A DNA stretch of 42,364 bases from Patescibacteria group bacterium (GTDB lineage Bacteria > Patescibacteriota > UBA1384 > 2-12-FULL-50-11): the NCBI GenBank assembly GCA_022843855.1, contig JALHMV010000001.1, positions 66,780 through 109,143 on the forward strand. Direction: 5' to 3'. Shown here in pieces: positions 1-8,450 of the stretch (its first letter is position 1; the number at the start of each line of letters is the position of its first letter). The notes under the pieces were generated by a model. That model saw only the letters and a program-made list of their open reading frames with translations, was not told where the DNA came from and did no database searches. Both the position numbers and the translations under genes were made by a program.

Positions 1-1
1 A

Positions 2-343
2 CCCAAGCTCAACGGCAACAGCAGTCAGACCGATTGGCTCTGGGGCTTTGCCGACAACAGAGATTTGGGTGTATCAGCCTTGGAATTTCGAACGGTGCCG
101 ACGGCGAGTGCTCTGACGAATATCAGCAACCGTGATCCGCTCCGGGTGGCCAATATCGGCAAGACCACCTCCTGCCAGGACACGAATCGATGCCTCTATA
201 CCACTGGTCCGTATTCGTGGGTGACGTTTCACGAGTGGGACGAGGCCCGAAACGGCAAGCATGTCAACGTTGGTTCGATTATCCCACTCAAGTGGACAGT
301 TACTGGTTTCCTCTGTGAGCCCGGCGACAATCGCTGTAACTAA
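2..343 (+). CDS. C-terminal part of an unidentified protein, truncated by the window edge
   Basis: Frame is open from base 2 (PKLNGNSSQTDWLWGFADNRDLGV...) to the TAA at 341-343; no start seen in the window. Confidence 0.55.
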   Translation, partial: PKLNGNSSQTDWLWGFADNRDLGVSALEFRTVPTASALTNISNRDPLRVANIGKTTSCQDTNRCLYTTGPYSWVTFHEWDEARNGKHVNVGSIIPLKWTVTGFLCEPGDNRCN

Positions 344-391
344 CCGTCGCTCGCTTCACATCTACCCCGTTCTTCTGTAAGATATCCGTAC

Positions 392-464
392 GCGCTCGTA
401 GCTCAGCTGGTAGAGCACTTCCTTGACGTGGAAGGGGTCTCTGGTTCAAGTCCAGACGGGCGCA
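392..464 (+). tRNA. tRNA-Val(GAC)
   Basis: Acceptor gcgctcg/cgggcgc, D-arm tagctcagctggtagagca, anticodon loop ttgacgt, T-arm ggttcaagtcc. Confidence 0.92.
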
Positions 465-466
465 CA

Positions 467-1063
467 ATGAAAAACATCCCCATCGGTATCGTTGTCGTAC
501 TGCTTGTTCTCGGCGCTTTCTTACTTATTCCTCGACAAGAGAGCACGAATCAATCAAATAATACAAAGGAGTGTGAAGCGATGAAGATCGACCCGACCAA
601 GCTCGAACAAATAAGCGCGACGAGCGCAACAATGAAAACTGATAAAGGCGATATCGTACTCGATCTTTACCCAAGCGATGCGCCCAAAACAGTCACCAAT
701 TTCGCGACGCTCGCTAAGGGTGGCTTTTACGACTGCCTCACTTTTCACCGGGTTGAACCGGGCTTTGTGATTCAGGGGGGCGATCCAGATGGCAACGGCA
801 CCGGCGGAGCCTCGATCTACGGGGCGGAGTTTGAGGACGAACTAAACGAAAACGCAGCCTCATACCAAAACGGTTACCGTGAAGGCGTCCTGGCGATGGC
901 CAATCGCGGTCCCAACACAAACAGCAGCCAATTTTTCATTATGCTTGCTGATAACGAGACTCTCCCGAAGAACTACACTATCTTCGGCAAAGTCAAAGCT
1001 GGTATGGATGTTGTTCGGACAATTGTTCGCGGTGACGTGATCCGCGGCATTACGGTCGAATAA
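467..1063 (+). CDS. Cyclophilin-type peptidyl-prolyl isomerase with N-terminal membrane anchor
   Basis: [22 protein letters not shown] and NSSQFFIML motifs; start moved to 467 because the listed ORF start lies inside the tRNA. Confidence 0.93.
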   Translation: MKNIPIGIVVVLLVLGAFLLIPRQESTNQSNNTKECEAMKIDPTKLEQISATSATMKTDKGDIVLDLYPSDAPKTVTNFATLAKGGFYDCLTFHRVEPGFVIQGGDPDGNGTGGASIYGAEFEDELNENAASYQNGYREGVLAMANRGPNTNSSQFFIMLADNETLPKNYTIFGKVKAGMDVVRTIVRGDVIRGITVE

Positions 1064-1071
1064 ACCGGCTA

Positions 1072-1096
1072 ACGGGTACCTCAACGAGGTACCCGT
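1072..1096. terminator. Perfect 11-bp stem, 3-nt loop, between convergent genes
   Basis: acgggtacctc-aac-gaggtacccgt; no strong T-run, so terminator role is probable only. Confidence 0.5.
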
Positions 1097-1121
1097 CTCC
1101 AGGCGACCGAGCACAGATAGC

Positions 1122-1574
1122 TTATCCGTTCTTTTTGACCACTATCTTCTTAGTCTTTGGCTTAACTGGTTCGACCTTCGGCGCGGTCACCGTCAAGGTG
1201 CCGTTCTCGAGTTTGGCCTCAACCTTGTCTTCGGCGATCGGTGTGGCAAAGCGGATCGAACGAGTAAACTCGCTGTGTTGCCATTCCCGGCGAATCAAGC
1301 TCTTGCCGTTTTTCTCGATGTCCTCGTGCTTTTTGGTGCCAGTAACCGTCAGAGTGTCTTCGGTCATCTCGATCTGAAGGTCGTCGTCGCTGTACCCGGG
1401 GACTTGGAGCTCGATCTCGTACTGCTTCTCGGTTTCGTGAATATTCATCGCGCCGGCAACGGTGCCCAGCGCTCGCGACCAATCACCGCGACCGAAATTG
1501 CGGTTGATGAGCTCGCTCATCTCGTCTTGCATCCGATCGATCGCTTGAAACGGACTCCACGGAGCTAGTTGCAT
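1122..1574 (-). CDS. Possible internally initiated stand-alone Hsp20
   Basis: Internal ATG (1574-1572) preceded by AAAGGAGGTGAT (1592-1581 on minus strand) at 6-nt spacing. Confidence 0.6.
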   Translation of the reverse strand: MQLAPWSPFQAIDRMQDEMSELINRNFGRGDWSRALGTVAGAMNIHETEKQYEIELQVPGYSDDDLQIEMTEDTLTVTGTKKHEDIEKNGKSLIRREWQHSEFTRSIRFATPIAEDKVEAKLENGTLTVTAPKVEPVKPKTKKIVVKKNG

Positions 1575-1826
1575 TGTCTCATCACCTCCTTTCTGGGGCT
1601 CTTCAACACTTCTACTCGCTTGAATCTTGACGCCCTCAATCAACTCAGGCAGCGAACAGTTAAAAAATTCCATCAGGGCAATCAAGACCGGAGCGCTCGG
1701 CAGATATTCCCCGCGTTCAAGCGAGATAATCGACTGTCGAGAAACGTTGAGCGCTCGAGCCAGTTCTTCCTGGCTGAGCGATTGATTCTGTCGCAGCTGA
1801 CGGAGCATCAATCGGAACCGGGGCAT
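1122..1826 (-). CDS. XRE-type HTH domain fused in frame to Hsp20/alpha-crystallin domain
   Basis: N-terminus LRQNQSLSQEELARALNVSRQSIISLERGEYLPS is an XRE HTH; C-terminus has Hsp20 pattern (YEIELQVPGYSDDDLQIEMTEDTLTVTG...LENGTLTVTAPK). Listed ORF starts at 1865; MPRFRLML start at 1826 preferred. Confidence 0.85.
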   Translation of the reverse strand: MPRFRLMLRQLRQNQSLSQEELARALNVSRQSIISLERGEYLPSAPVLIALMEFFNCSLPELIEGVKIQASRSVEEPQKGGDETMQLAPWSPFQAIDRMQDEMSELINRNFGRGDWSRALGTVAGAMNIHETEKQYEIELQVPGYSDDDLQIEMTEDTLTVTGTKKHEDIEKNGKSLIRREWQHSEFTRSIRFATPIAEDKVEAKLENGTLTVTAPKVEPVKPKTKKIVVKKNG

Positions 1827-1838
1827 TGTACCTAATAA

Positions 1839-1856
1839 TGTAAAGGAAGCTTTACA
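1839..1856. promoter_or_regulatory. Candidate operator palindrome upstream of the XRE-Hsp20 gene
   Basis: TGTAAAG-GAAG-CTTTACA, perfect 7-bp arms, 12 bp upstream of the 1826 start. Confidence 0.55.
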
Positions 1857-1906
1857 ATACGTCAAGATTGCATCGTGCCAAAGTCTGGGTGTACGATGAC
1901 TTGGAT

Positions 1907-2647
1907 ATGGACAGGAAGCTTTCTATCCCGACGGTGGTCGTTGTCTTCTTAATTGCGATTATCGGGTTTTGGCTGTATACATCTCAAATGTTTCAGGCGG
2001 CGACGTCGATGCCGCCCGGTGAAGGTGACTCGGGGCAGGGCTCAGGCTCAAATGGCTCAACGGGTGGCGGGTCGAGCGGTGGTGGCACAGGAGGTGGCGG
2101 CTCTACCGGTGGCGGATCAGGCGGCTCCAGCGGTTCCACCAGAAGCAGCGGCGGAGCCAGCGGTAGCGACCAGGCATCTTCACAAACGACGACACGCGAT
2201 AATGCAACACAGGCACCGAGCCAGTCTCCGACTAGTCCGATTGCCAGTTCGCCAGAGAGTCAGCGAGTTCAGATTGGTTCACTTTTCTCGTCAGCCAACG
2301 GCGGATTCTGGTGGCTCATCTTTGTGCCGCTTTTACTCCTCGATCTCCTTATATTAATGCTTCTTATTGACGTCCGCCGGCGTGTTAAGAAGATCGAGCA
2401 GTCGACCGACGATGATCACCGACAGATCGACGCAGACAACGCTCAATCGAGCGAACCGTCGCCGTCAATCCCTGCCAATGCAGCAGTACCGCCTCCGGTT
2501 CCACCGATGGAAGAAGCGGTAGCGGTCCCAGCACCGGAGCCGATCAGCCCCAGCCAGCCAACTGAACCGCCTTTGATCCTGCCCGAGGCAGCTGCCCCGG
2601 TCCCCCAGAGCCCACCTCCACCACCAACTACCACAATTCAGCAATAA
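1907..2647 (+). CDS. Membrane protein with Gly/Ser-rich linker and Pro-rich C-terminus
   Basis: Two hydrophobic segments (VVVVFLIAIIGFWLY; FWWLIFVPLLLLDLLILMLLI) separated by a long Gly/Ser low-complexity stretch. Confidence 0.7.
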   Translation: MDRKLSIPTVVVVFLIAIIGFWLYTSQMFQAATSMPPGEGDSGQGSGSNGSTGGGSSGGGTGGGGSTGGGSGGSSGSTRSSGGASGSDQASSQTTTRDNATQAPSQSPTSPIASSPESQRVQIGSLFSSANGGFWWLIFVPLLLLDLLILMLLIDVRRRVKKIEQSTDDDHRQIDADNAQSSEPSPSIPANAAVPPPVPPMEEAVAVPAPEPISPSQPTEPPLILPEAAAPVPQSPPPPPTTTIQQ

Positions 2648-2700
2648 CGCGCGTTCACCCCGGTGCTATCCTCGGGGCGGAGGGAGATTGAGGGTGCTGA

Positions 2701-3897
2701 CTATTCAAATCGTAACGCGTCGACAGGATTCTTTCGGGCTGCCCGGATCGCAGGAAATAGACCGAAGATTATTCCTGTCAGGACGGCCATGCCGATTGCC
2801 AGTAGAAATGTCTCAGCGCCGAGGACAGGATCAAGCGGCGAAACGCGCGCTACAATTGCACCGGTTACGAGCGCCATGCCGATCCCGATTAAAGCACCAA
2901 TAACTGTCAGAACAATCGCTTCGATGAGGAACTGGAGAAGAATCGCTCCTTCCGTTGCTCCGACCGCTTTGCGAATACCGATCTCCCGAGTTCGCTCGGT
3001 AACAGTGACGAGCATGATGTTTGAGATACCGATTCCACCAACCAATAAGGAAATCGCGGCGATACCCACAACCATCAATGTCAGGATGTCTGTGATCTCG
3101 GTAAACTGTTTCAACAGATCGGTCGGAAGTAGAATGGTAAAGTCGGCGACGCCGTGAGCATCGGTCAGCAGTTTCGCGATTTGGTCCTTGGCGGCAATAA
3201 CGGAATCGGCGTCCTTGGCCTTGAGCATTATTTGGCCGATTTGTTCGGATTGGTTGAGCTCGTGCGCAAGTGTTGCCGGAATAACAATCGAGTCAGAGCT
3301 AGTTGGGTCGAGCTTTGCTTCTTCTTTGACGCGGAAGATACCTTCGACGGTCAATTCGGTTACACCAAGCGTAACAGTGTCGCCCACGGTCGCGCCCAAC
3401 TTTTCGGCCGATTTCTCAGTAATAAAGACGGTTCGGCTCTTGGTCGCCATATCGTTCTCGGTCATCTGTCGTCCGCTGACTCTCTCGAGGCTGAGGTACG
3501 GAAAAACCTCCGGATTGCCGCCGAACGGAAAACCGCTCAGTTTCTTGTCGCCCTTTTTGAGCGCGCCGCCAGTGTACGAGACGTAACCAATTGAATCGGG
3601 CGCAACTAAGTCAGCCTTTTCCTTGAGCAGCTCAACGTCCTTGACGAACAGTGTTGATGGAGCAAACGCCGAGCCGACGTTAAACGCCCCCTCACCGGTA
3701 TCTTCACCCGGCATGATCATAATGAGTGTTGGCCCAAAGCCGTCGACGGCTTTGGTGACTTGTCCTTGAACGCCGCGCGCCAGCGAAAGAAGCGTTACGA
3801 CGGCGTAAATCCCGATCATGATACTGAGAAGGCTTAAGAAGCTTCGTAAGCGGTTGGTCCAGAGGGATTTAAGTGCGTTTTTTATTGCGTCGATCAT
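2701..3897 (-). CDS. MacB/FtsX-type ABC transporter permease
   Basis: MIDAIKNALKSLWTNRLRSFLSLLSIMIGIYAVV..., TERTREIGIRKAVGAT motif, C-terminal TM segments; start chosen at MIDAIK. Confidence 0.93.
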   Translation of the reverse strand: MIDAIKNALKSLWTNRLRSFLSLLSIMIGIYAVVTLLSLARGVQGQVTKAVDGFGPTLIMIMPGEDTGEGAFNVGSAFAPSTLFVKDVELLKEKADLVAPDSIGYVSYTGGALKKGDKKLSGFPFGGNPEVFPYLSLERVSGRQMTENDMATKSRTVFITEKSAEKLGATVGDTVTLGVTELTVEGIFRVKEEAKLDPTSSDSIVIPATLAHELNQSEQIGQIMLKAKDADSVIAAKDQIAKLLTDAHGVADFTILLPTDLLKQFTEITDILTLMVVGIAAISLLVGGIGISNIMLVTVTERTREIGIRKAVGATEGAILLQFLIEAIVLTVIGALIGIGMALVTGAIVARVSPLDPVLGAETFLLAIGMAVLTGIIFGLFPAIRAARKNPVDALRFE

Positions 3898-3922
3898 CGC
3901 GTTACTCCGTTCTGACGAATCA

Positions 3923-4606
3923 TTATTTTTTCCTTTCGTCCTTAACGATCCGGCCATCCTTCATCGAAATGACCCGCGTGGCGTAGGTGAGAAGTTCGTT
4001 ATTGTGAGTAACCATAACAATTGTTGTGCCGGCTTCGTGGATCTTCTTAAAGAGCTCCATAATCTCGAGCCCAGTTTTAGTGTCGAGATTGCCGGTTGGC
4101 TCGTCGGCGAGGATAATCTTTGGGTCGTTAACGAGCGCTCGAGCGATTGCGACGCGTTGCTGTTGTCCGCCGCTCAGTTGATTGGGTTTGCTTTTGAGTC
4201 GGTCAGTTAAGCCAACGCTGGCGATCACTTCACGAACCTTACCGTCACGATGATCGCCGCGCCGGTATTTGAGTGGCAACATGACGTTGTCGTACGTCGT
4301 GGTACGTGGCAAAAGATTGAACGATTGAAAGACAAAGCCGAAGACTCCGTTCCGAAACTGAGCGCGCTGTTTTTTTGACAAGTCATCGACGCGTTTATCT
4401 TCGATTGTGTACTCACCACTATTTGGCACATCAAGAAGCCCGAGAATATTGAGCAGCGTCGACTTACCGCAGCCGCTTGGTCCGATAATGGCGACAAACT
4501 CGCCTTTTTCGATAGTCAGCGACAGGTCGTCGAGCGCATGAATAGTTTCGCCTAGTTTATATTCGCGTCGGATATTTGTCAGCGATAGCATACCGTCATT
4601 ATACAA
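3923..4606 (-). CDS. MacB/LolD-type ABC transporter ATP-binding protein
   Basis: Walker [10 protein letters not shown], signature [15 protein letters not shown], Walker [12 protein letters not shown]. Confidence 0.96.
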   Translation of the reverse strand: MYNDGMLSLTNIRREYKLGETIHALDDLSLTIEKGEFVAIIGPSGCGKSTLLNILGLLDVPNSGEYTIEDKRVDDLSKKQRAQFRNGVFGFVFQSFNLLPRTTTYDNVMLPLKYRRGDHRDGKVREVIASVGLTDRLKSKPNQLSGGQQQRVAIARALVNDPKIILADEPTGNLDTKTGLEIMELFKKIHEAGTTIVMVTHNNELLTYATRVISMKDGRIVKDERKK

Positions 4607-4622
4607 GAGATGGGGATAGAAA

Positions 4623-4650
4623 ACTCCCTCCGCCAGTTGACAGAGGGAGT
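4623..4650. terminator. Hairpin between genes
   Basis: actccctc-cgccagttgaca-gagggagt. Confidence 0.4.
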
Positions 4651-4660
4651 GATGGGAGCC

Positions 4661-5332
4661 CTAGAGCTCCTCGACCGGTCGGTGACGGACGCTACCGTCC
4701 AGGTAGAGGGCGTTGATCGCCCGTCCACCCTGGTGGTTGCCAGTCAGGCGATTGACGCCTGGAGGCGCCGTCTCGTCTGGCCAGATCGCATCGGAGAGGT
4801 AGACAGTCTGCGACGGTCCGAGCGGCCAGCGTGGAGGCAGCGATGTCAGGTTGAGGCGAAACACCCCGTCCTTCGAGCCGAATTGAGCCCCGCCGAAGGA
4901 CGGGTTCATCAGGTAGCTCGTCTCTTTCCACCGCAGACTTGTCGGCGGCTCGCCGAAGCCGTGGAACTCTTTCCCGCGATGCGGATCGAGATCGCACCAG
5001 TACTGGGGTTCAGTCGTTCCGTAGGCTGTGAGCGCCTGCTTCCAACGTTTCGCATCGCCCTTGAAGTGCCACCCTTCGTGGCCCTTCATGACGCTGACTG
5101 CCGAGTCGTGGGTTGCCCACGGCGGCGCCCAGTCGTTGTTGTCCGCTCCGTACATCGCCAGCGCCGTTCCGATCTGCTTGAGGCTAGTCGCGCAGCTCGT
5201 GACGTGGGCGCTCTTGCGGGCAGCCAGAAGAACCGGGAAGAGGATAGCGGCGATGATGGCGATGATGGCGAAGACGCAGATCACCTCGGTCAGCGTCATC
5301 GCTCGAGCGTGTCGATGTTTCATCTTCATCAT
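4661..5332 (-). CDS. Type II secretion/pilin-like prepilin (H-X9-DG/DUF1559-like)
   Basis: Prepilin-like MTLTEVICVFAIIAIIAAILFPVLLAARK and C-terminal ALYLDGSVRH. Confidence 0.8.
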   Translation of the reverse strand: MMKMKHRHARAMTLTEVICVFAIIAIIAAILFPVLLAARKSAHVTSCATSLKQIGTALAMYGADNNDWAPPWATHDSAVSVMKGHEGWHFKGDAKRWKQALTAYGTTEPQYWCDLDPHRGKEFHGFGEPPTSLRWKETSYLMNPSFGGAQFGSKDGVFRLNLTSLPPRWPLGPSQTVYLSDAIWPDETAPPGVNRLTGNHQGGRAINALYLDGSVRHRPVEEL

Positions 5333-5790
5333 CAGATCGGCTCGATGCCGACGTCGGTGCCGATCGGCTTAGGCTTCTTGCAGCCGCGCCGGTCGACCTG
5401 GCTGTCCTCCAGTGGATCGCCGGTGCAGTCGGGGGTGACGTAGGTTGTGACCCTACACTTGACATCGTAACAATCCCTCGTGTTGTCCTTGCAAGCAGGG
5501 ATCTGATTGCCACGTATCCTCTGCGACCCGCCCCCGAAAACCCTGAAGCAGCCGAGACGGCTACCGCAGGAGGAGACGGAGGCGCAGTTGCGGTCGGCCT
5601 CGATCGGTCCGGTGCTGGCCAACAGCTTGGCCAGGCCTTCGCTGGTCAACGGCTGGATGTCGGTGACTGAGCACGGCGTGCTCGTCGTGACCGGCTCGTG
5701 TGGACGGACCGTCGTCGTGTGGATGGAGATCGCCCAGGCGACCATCGCTAGCAGCGACAGCATCCAGGCGGGGAGCGCGCGTTTTGTCAT
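5332..5790 (-). CDS. Secreted Cys-rich hypothetical protein
   Basis: N-terminal signal-like MTKRALPAWMLSLLAMVAWAI, many Cys, adjoins the prepilin gene. Confidence 0.55.
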   Translation of the reverse strand: MTKRALPAWMLSLLAMVAWAISIHTTTVRPHEPVTTSTPCSVTDIQPLTSEGLAKLLASTGPIEADRNCASVSSCGSRLGCFRVFGGGSQRIRGNQIPACKDNTRDCYDVKCRVTTYVTPDCTGDPLEDSQVDRRGCKKPKPIGTDVGIEPI

Positions 5791-5952
5791 GTCGATGTTC
5801 CTCAGTTACCACCGGGCGGTAACCAACAGGCATATTTTACGCCAATCAGAGGCTGAGTCAATCATTTTCGGATAACTTTTTGTGTGGATATCGCTTCACA
5901 TCCAGGCGTCGTAGCTTGACTTTTCAGGGTAAACGTGGTATAACGACCGCAT

Positions 5953-6381
5953 GGGCCTGCACTGGCTTCGACGGGAACATTGACATCGAAAACTGCAAGC
6001 GGACGCGCCTGCCTTAGAGCGCAAGACAAATACGTGCAAACGCATTTGAAACTGCCAAAGCTCGTGTCGCGAACTTGTTCGCTACCCCTGCTTTTGCAAC
6101 AGCAGTTGCCTAACAGCATTCTGCCGTCTTTCGGTCTGATTCTACTACGATCGTAAGGCGTCATATTTGTAGATGTGCCTCACGGCACCTGGCCTAGGAC
6201 TTGTTCTGCGCCAGTAGCAAGAAGTTACATCGCTCATTGCTGAAATAAAATTGATGTTGCGGTCGTGAGTGTTTTGAATCTTTTCTAGCTCACGCACTTA
6301 AGTCAAATAAAGTTTCTACGCTTGTAGACGTTTTCGGTCGTCGGTTTTCGGACAGGGGTTCAATTCCCCTCAGGTCCACCA
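5953..6381 (+). ncRNA. ssrA: tmRNA (one-piece), tag ORF 6036-6113
   Basis: gggcctg...ggcttcgacggg 5' end, T-arm ggttcaattcc, acceptor caggtcc + A + encoded CCA; tag reads ANAFETAKARVANLFATPAFATAVA*. Confidence 0.9.
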
Positions 6382-7907
6382 AATGCGTCTTGATCGTGTT
6401 GGATTGCAAAAATAGCCTGGTAGAAAGGGCTATTTTTGGTGTTCGAATAGCCAGGATAGCTCCACACCATTCCAGAGGGGAATATCGAACACAACAGGAC
6501 TCGTTTCTCCTCTAATTCACCTTCGTCGAAGGTTTTTGATAGGTCCGGAAACTTAGCAGAGATAAAATCAGTAATAGCCTTCAGGTTGTACTTCTCAACC
6601 ACCGAATCGCTTTTTGTGATTTGAACAATCTTAATCTTCTCCTCCAAGATCTTGTTTTGCTCCTTGAAAACATCGTCGGCGTACACCCCATTGAGATTCT
6701 TTTCGACCAACGCCTGACGCAATGTATAGAGTTTCTTTAGAGCCTCATCAGCTTCCTCGCGTCTCTTTTGCAAGCTACTAACGCGGTGGTAGTAAGTACG
6801 TCGAAGATAGGCATTAAGTAGCTCGATTGTTTGTGGTAATAAGGACATTGACCGCAGTTTCTTCATTGCCAACTCATAAATTGTTTCCGCTGGTATTGAG
6901 GTTCCTTCACAGCAACGGCCTTGGCAGAAGTAATACGCATATTTCTTGAGCTTTCCCTTGCTCCAAGCGGCCGTAAACGAACGACCACACCTGTCGCACT
7001 TTACCAGTCGACGGAGCGGAAATTGAGGATTATCAGGATTTCTTCTCCCAAGAGTCGGCCCAATATTGCGATTTCGACCATCGATTATTGCCTGAACTTT
7101 GTAAAAGAGTTCTTCGGTAATCATTTGCGGGTGTTGCCCCTGGACTTCCTCACCGTACCGTTTGGAAGTAACCTTGCCACAGTAGAATCTGTTTCGAAAG
7201 ATGCGAGCTAGAGTTTGCTGTCTGAGCATGTGTTCCTTGCCCCCGTGTCGCTGCTCACGTAGTCCTCTTGCGTTTAGATGATCGGCCATTGCTTGTAGGC
7301 TTTTGGTACCAGTTGCCATAAGCTCCCATGCTTCTTTCATGATCGTGAATTTTTCCGGATCTTTAACCGCGTAACCGTTTTGTGTCACGTAACCGAGAGG
7401 AACACTACCGGCTGGTAGTCCAGCTAGAAACCGTGCTCGCATTCCGTTGGTAGTTCGTTCGCTTCGTACGTCGTTATCCATTTGAGCAAAACCAGCCAGC
7501 ATTGTTTCAATAAACTTCTCCGTTGGGCTATTACCCGTTGGCTCACTGGCTGAAACTAACGCAATCTCCGCTTCGGCTAGTTTTTTCCGAATAGCTAAAT
7601 AATCAGCCGTCTGTCGAGAAAGACGATCAAGACGATATACGATAATAGCTCCGATATCTTTCTTGTTTTTTCGACAGTACTCTAGCATTTCAATTAGTCC
7701 CGGCCGCCCTTTGATCGTCTTAGCTGAACGCCCTTCTTCTCGAAAGACTTTTACGACCTCTAGTCCGCGCCGTTCTGCTTCCTTTCGACAAATTTCTTCC
7801 TGCGTGTCGAGTGAATAGTTGTCGACCTGTTCTTCGGTTGATACCCGAAGATAAATCACAGCCTTGTTAGACTTAATTTTCATCTTTCCCCCTGCCTGCT
7901 GATACAT
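6360..7907 (-). CDS. Large serine recombinase (integrase), integrated-form C-terminus
   Basis: KAVIYLRVSTEEQ, RLDRLSRQ, recombinase domain, Zn-ribbon CDRCGRSF...CQGRCC; last codons are antisense to ssrA 3' end. Confidence 0.95.
   Translation of the reverse strand: MYQQAGGKMKIKSNKAVIYLRVSTEEQVDNYSLDTQEEICRKEAERRGLEVVKVFREEGRSAKTIKGRPGLIEMLEYCRKNKKDIGAIIVYRLDRLSRQTADYLAIRKKLAEAEIALVSASEPTGNSPTEKFIETMLAGFAQMDNDVRSERTTNGMRARFLAGLPAGSVPLGYVTQNGYAVKDPEKFTIMKEAWELMATGTKSLQAMADHLNARGLREQRHGGKEHMLRQQTLARIFRNRFYCGKVTSKRYGEEVQGQHPQMITEELFYKVQAIIDGRNRNIGPTLGRRNPDNPQFPLRRLVKCDRCGRSFTAAWSKGKLKKYAYYFCQGRCCEGTSIPAETIYELAMKKLRSMSLLPQTIELLNAYLRRTYYHRVSSLQKRREEADEALKKLYTLRQALVEKNLNGVYADDVFKEQNKILEEKIKIVQITKSDSVVEKYNLKAITDFISAKFPDLSKTFDEGELEEKRVLLCSIFPSGMVWSYPGYSNTKNSPFYQAIFAIQHDQDAFGGPEGN
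6376..6382. repeat. Candidate attL core, CCACCAA
   Basis: Direct repeat of 28573-28579; within TCAGGTCCACCAA vs TCAAGGCCACCAA (11/13). Confidence 0.75.
6408..6437 (+). terminator. Element-encoded hairpin just downstream of ssrA
   Basis: aaaaatagcc-tggtagaaag-ggctattttt, perfect 10-bp stem ending in T-run. Confidence 0.65.
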
Positions 7908-8264
7908 TTAACCCTCCTTTAATAGTTGTTCTAACGTTTTTCCTTCAAAAAGTTGTTTCTCGTACCCGTCCATCCAGGCATTAATTAGAAATTGAAACTC
8001 GGTTAAGTAGGCATCAAGCTCTTCATCTGAGAGTTTTAAGACCGCCTCGCCCATGATCCGCCGGGCAATCTGCACGCGAGTTTCTTCTCGTTTTTCCGGG
8101 AATATTCGTTGCAATTCCGTCTGCAACGCGCCAAGCGGGCTAGGAACAGAACTGACTTTCAGCTCCGCTTTTCCGGCCTGACCCTGAGGCTCGTATCGAA
8201 CACCGGCATCCTTTGGTGCCCTGATACCGTTCCCATAATTTAACGCCAACGGTAAAGTATTCAT
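7908..8264 (-). CDS. Hypothetical protein encoded immediately upstream of the recombinase
   Basis: MNTLPLALNYG start preceded by GGAGGG; stop directly abuts recombinase ATG (TAAATG), with the recombinase SD in its last codons. Confidence 0.75.
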   Translation of the reverse strand: MNTLPLALNYGNGIRAPKDAGVRYEPQGQAGKAELKVSSVPSPLGALQTELQRIFPEKREETRVQIARRIMGEAVLKLSDEELDAYLTEFQFLINAWMDGYEKQLFEGKTLEQLLKEG

Positions 8265-8343
8265 AACCCTCCTACTATCACTATATGGATATACCATATA
8301 TCCGTATTTGGATAGTGTCAAGTAGTATTTACACAAAGAGTTT

Positions 8344-8450
8344 GAACCTGTTATCGCAACTATCGAACGCTTCTAACTAGCCACAAATTAAGATGGTTTG
8401 GGTAATTTGTACCGACTCAGAACCGTTCGATATTTTCGATAGCCAGGTTC
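8344..8450. repeat. Imperfect long inverted repeat (26/27-bp arms, 54-bp spacer)
   Basis: gaacctgttatcgcaactatcgaacg ... cgttcgatattttcgatagccaggttc. Confidence 0.65.

Noticed and set aside
1569-1835. 88-aa plus-strand ORF
   Set aside because: Antisense to the XRE-Hsp20 gene, no recognisable domain.
5862-6164. 100-aa minus-strand ORF
   Set aside because: Antisense to tmRNA, no coding features.
6376-6382. CCACCAA repeat as a chance match
   Set aside because: Considered because 7 bp is short, but in-phase tail, attP symmetry and the displaced ssrA terminator coincide, so it was retained as att.
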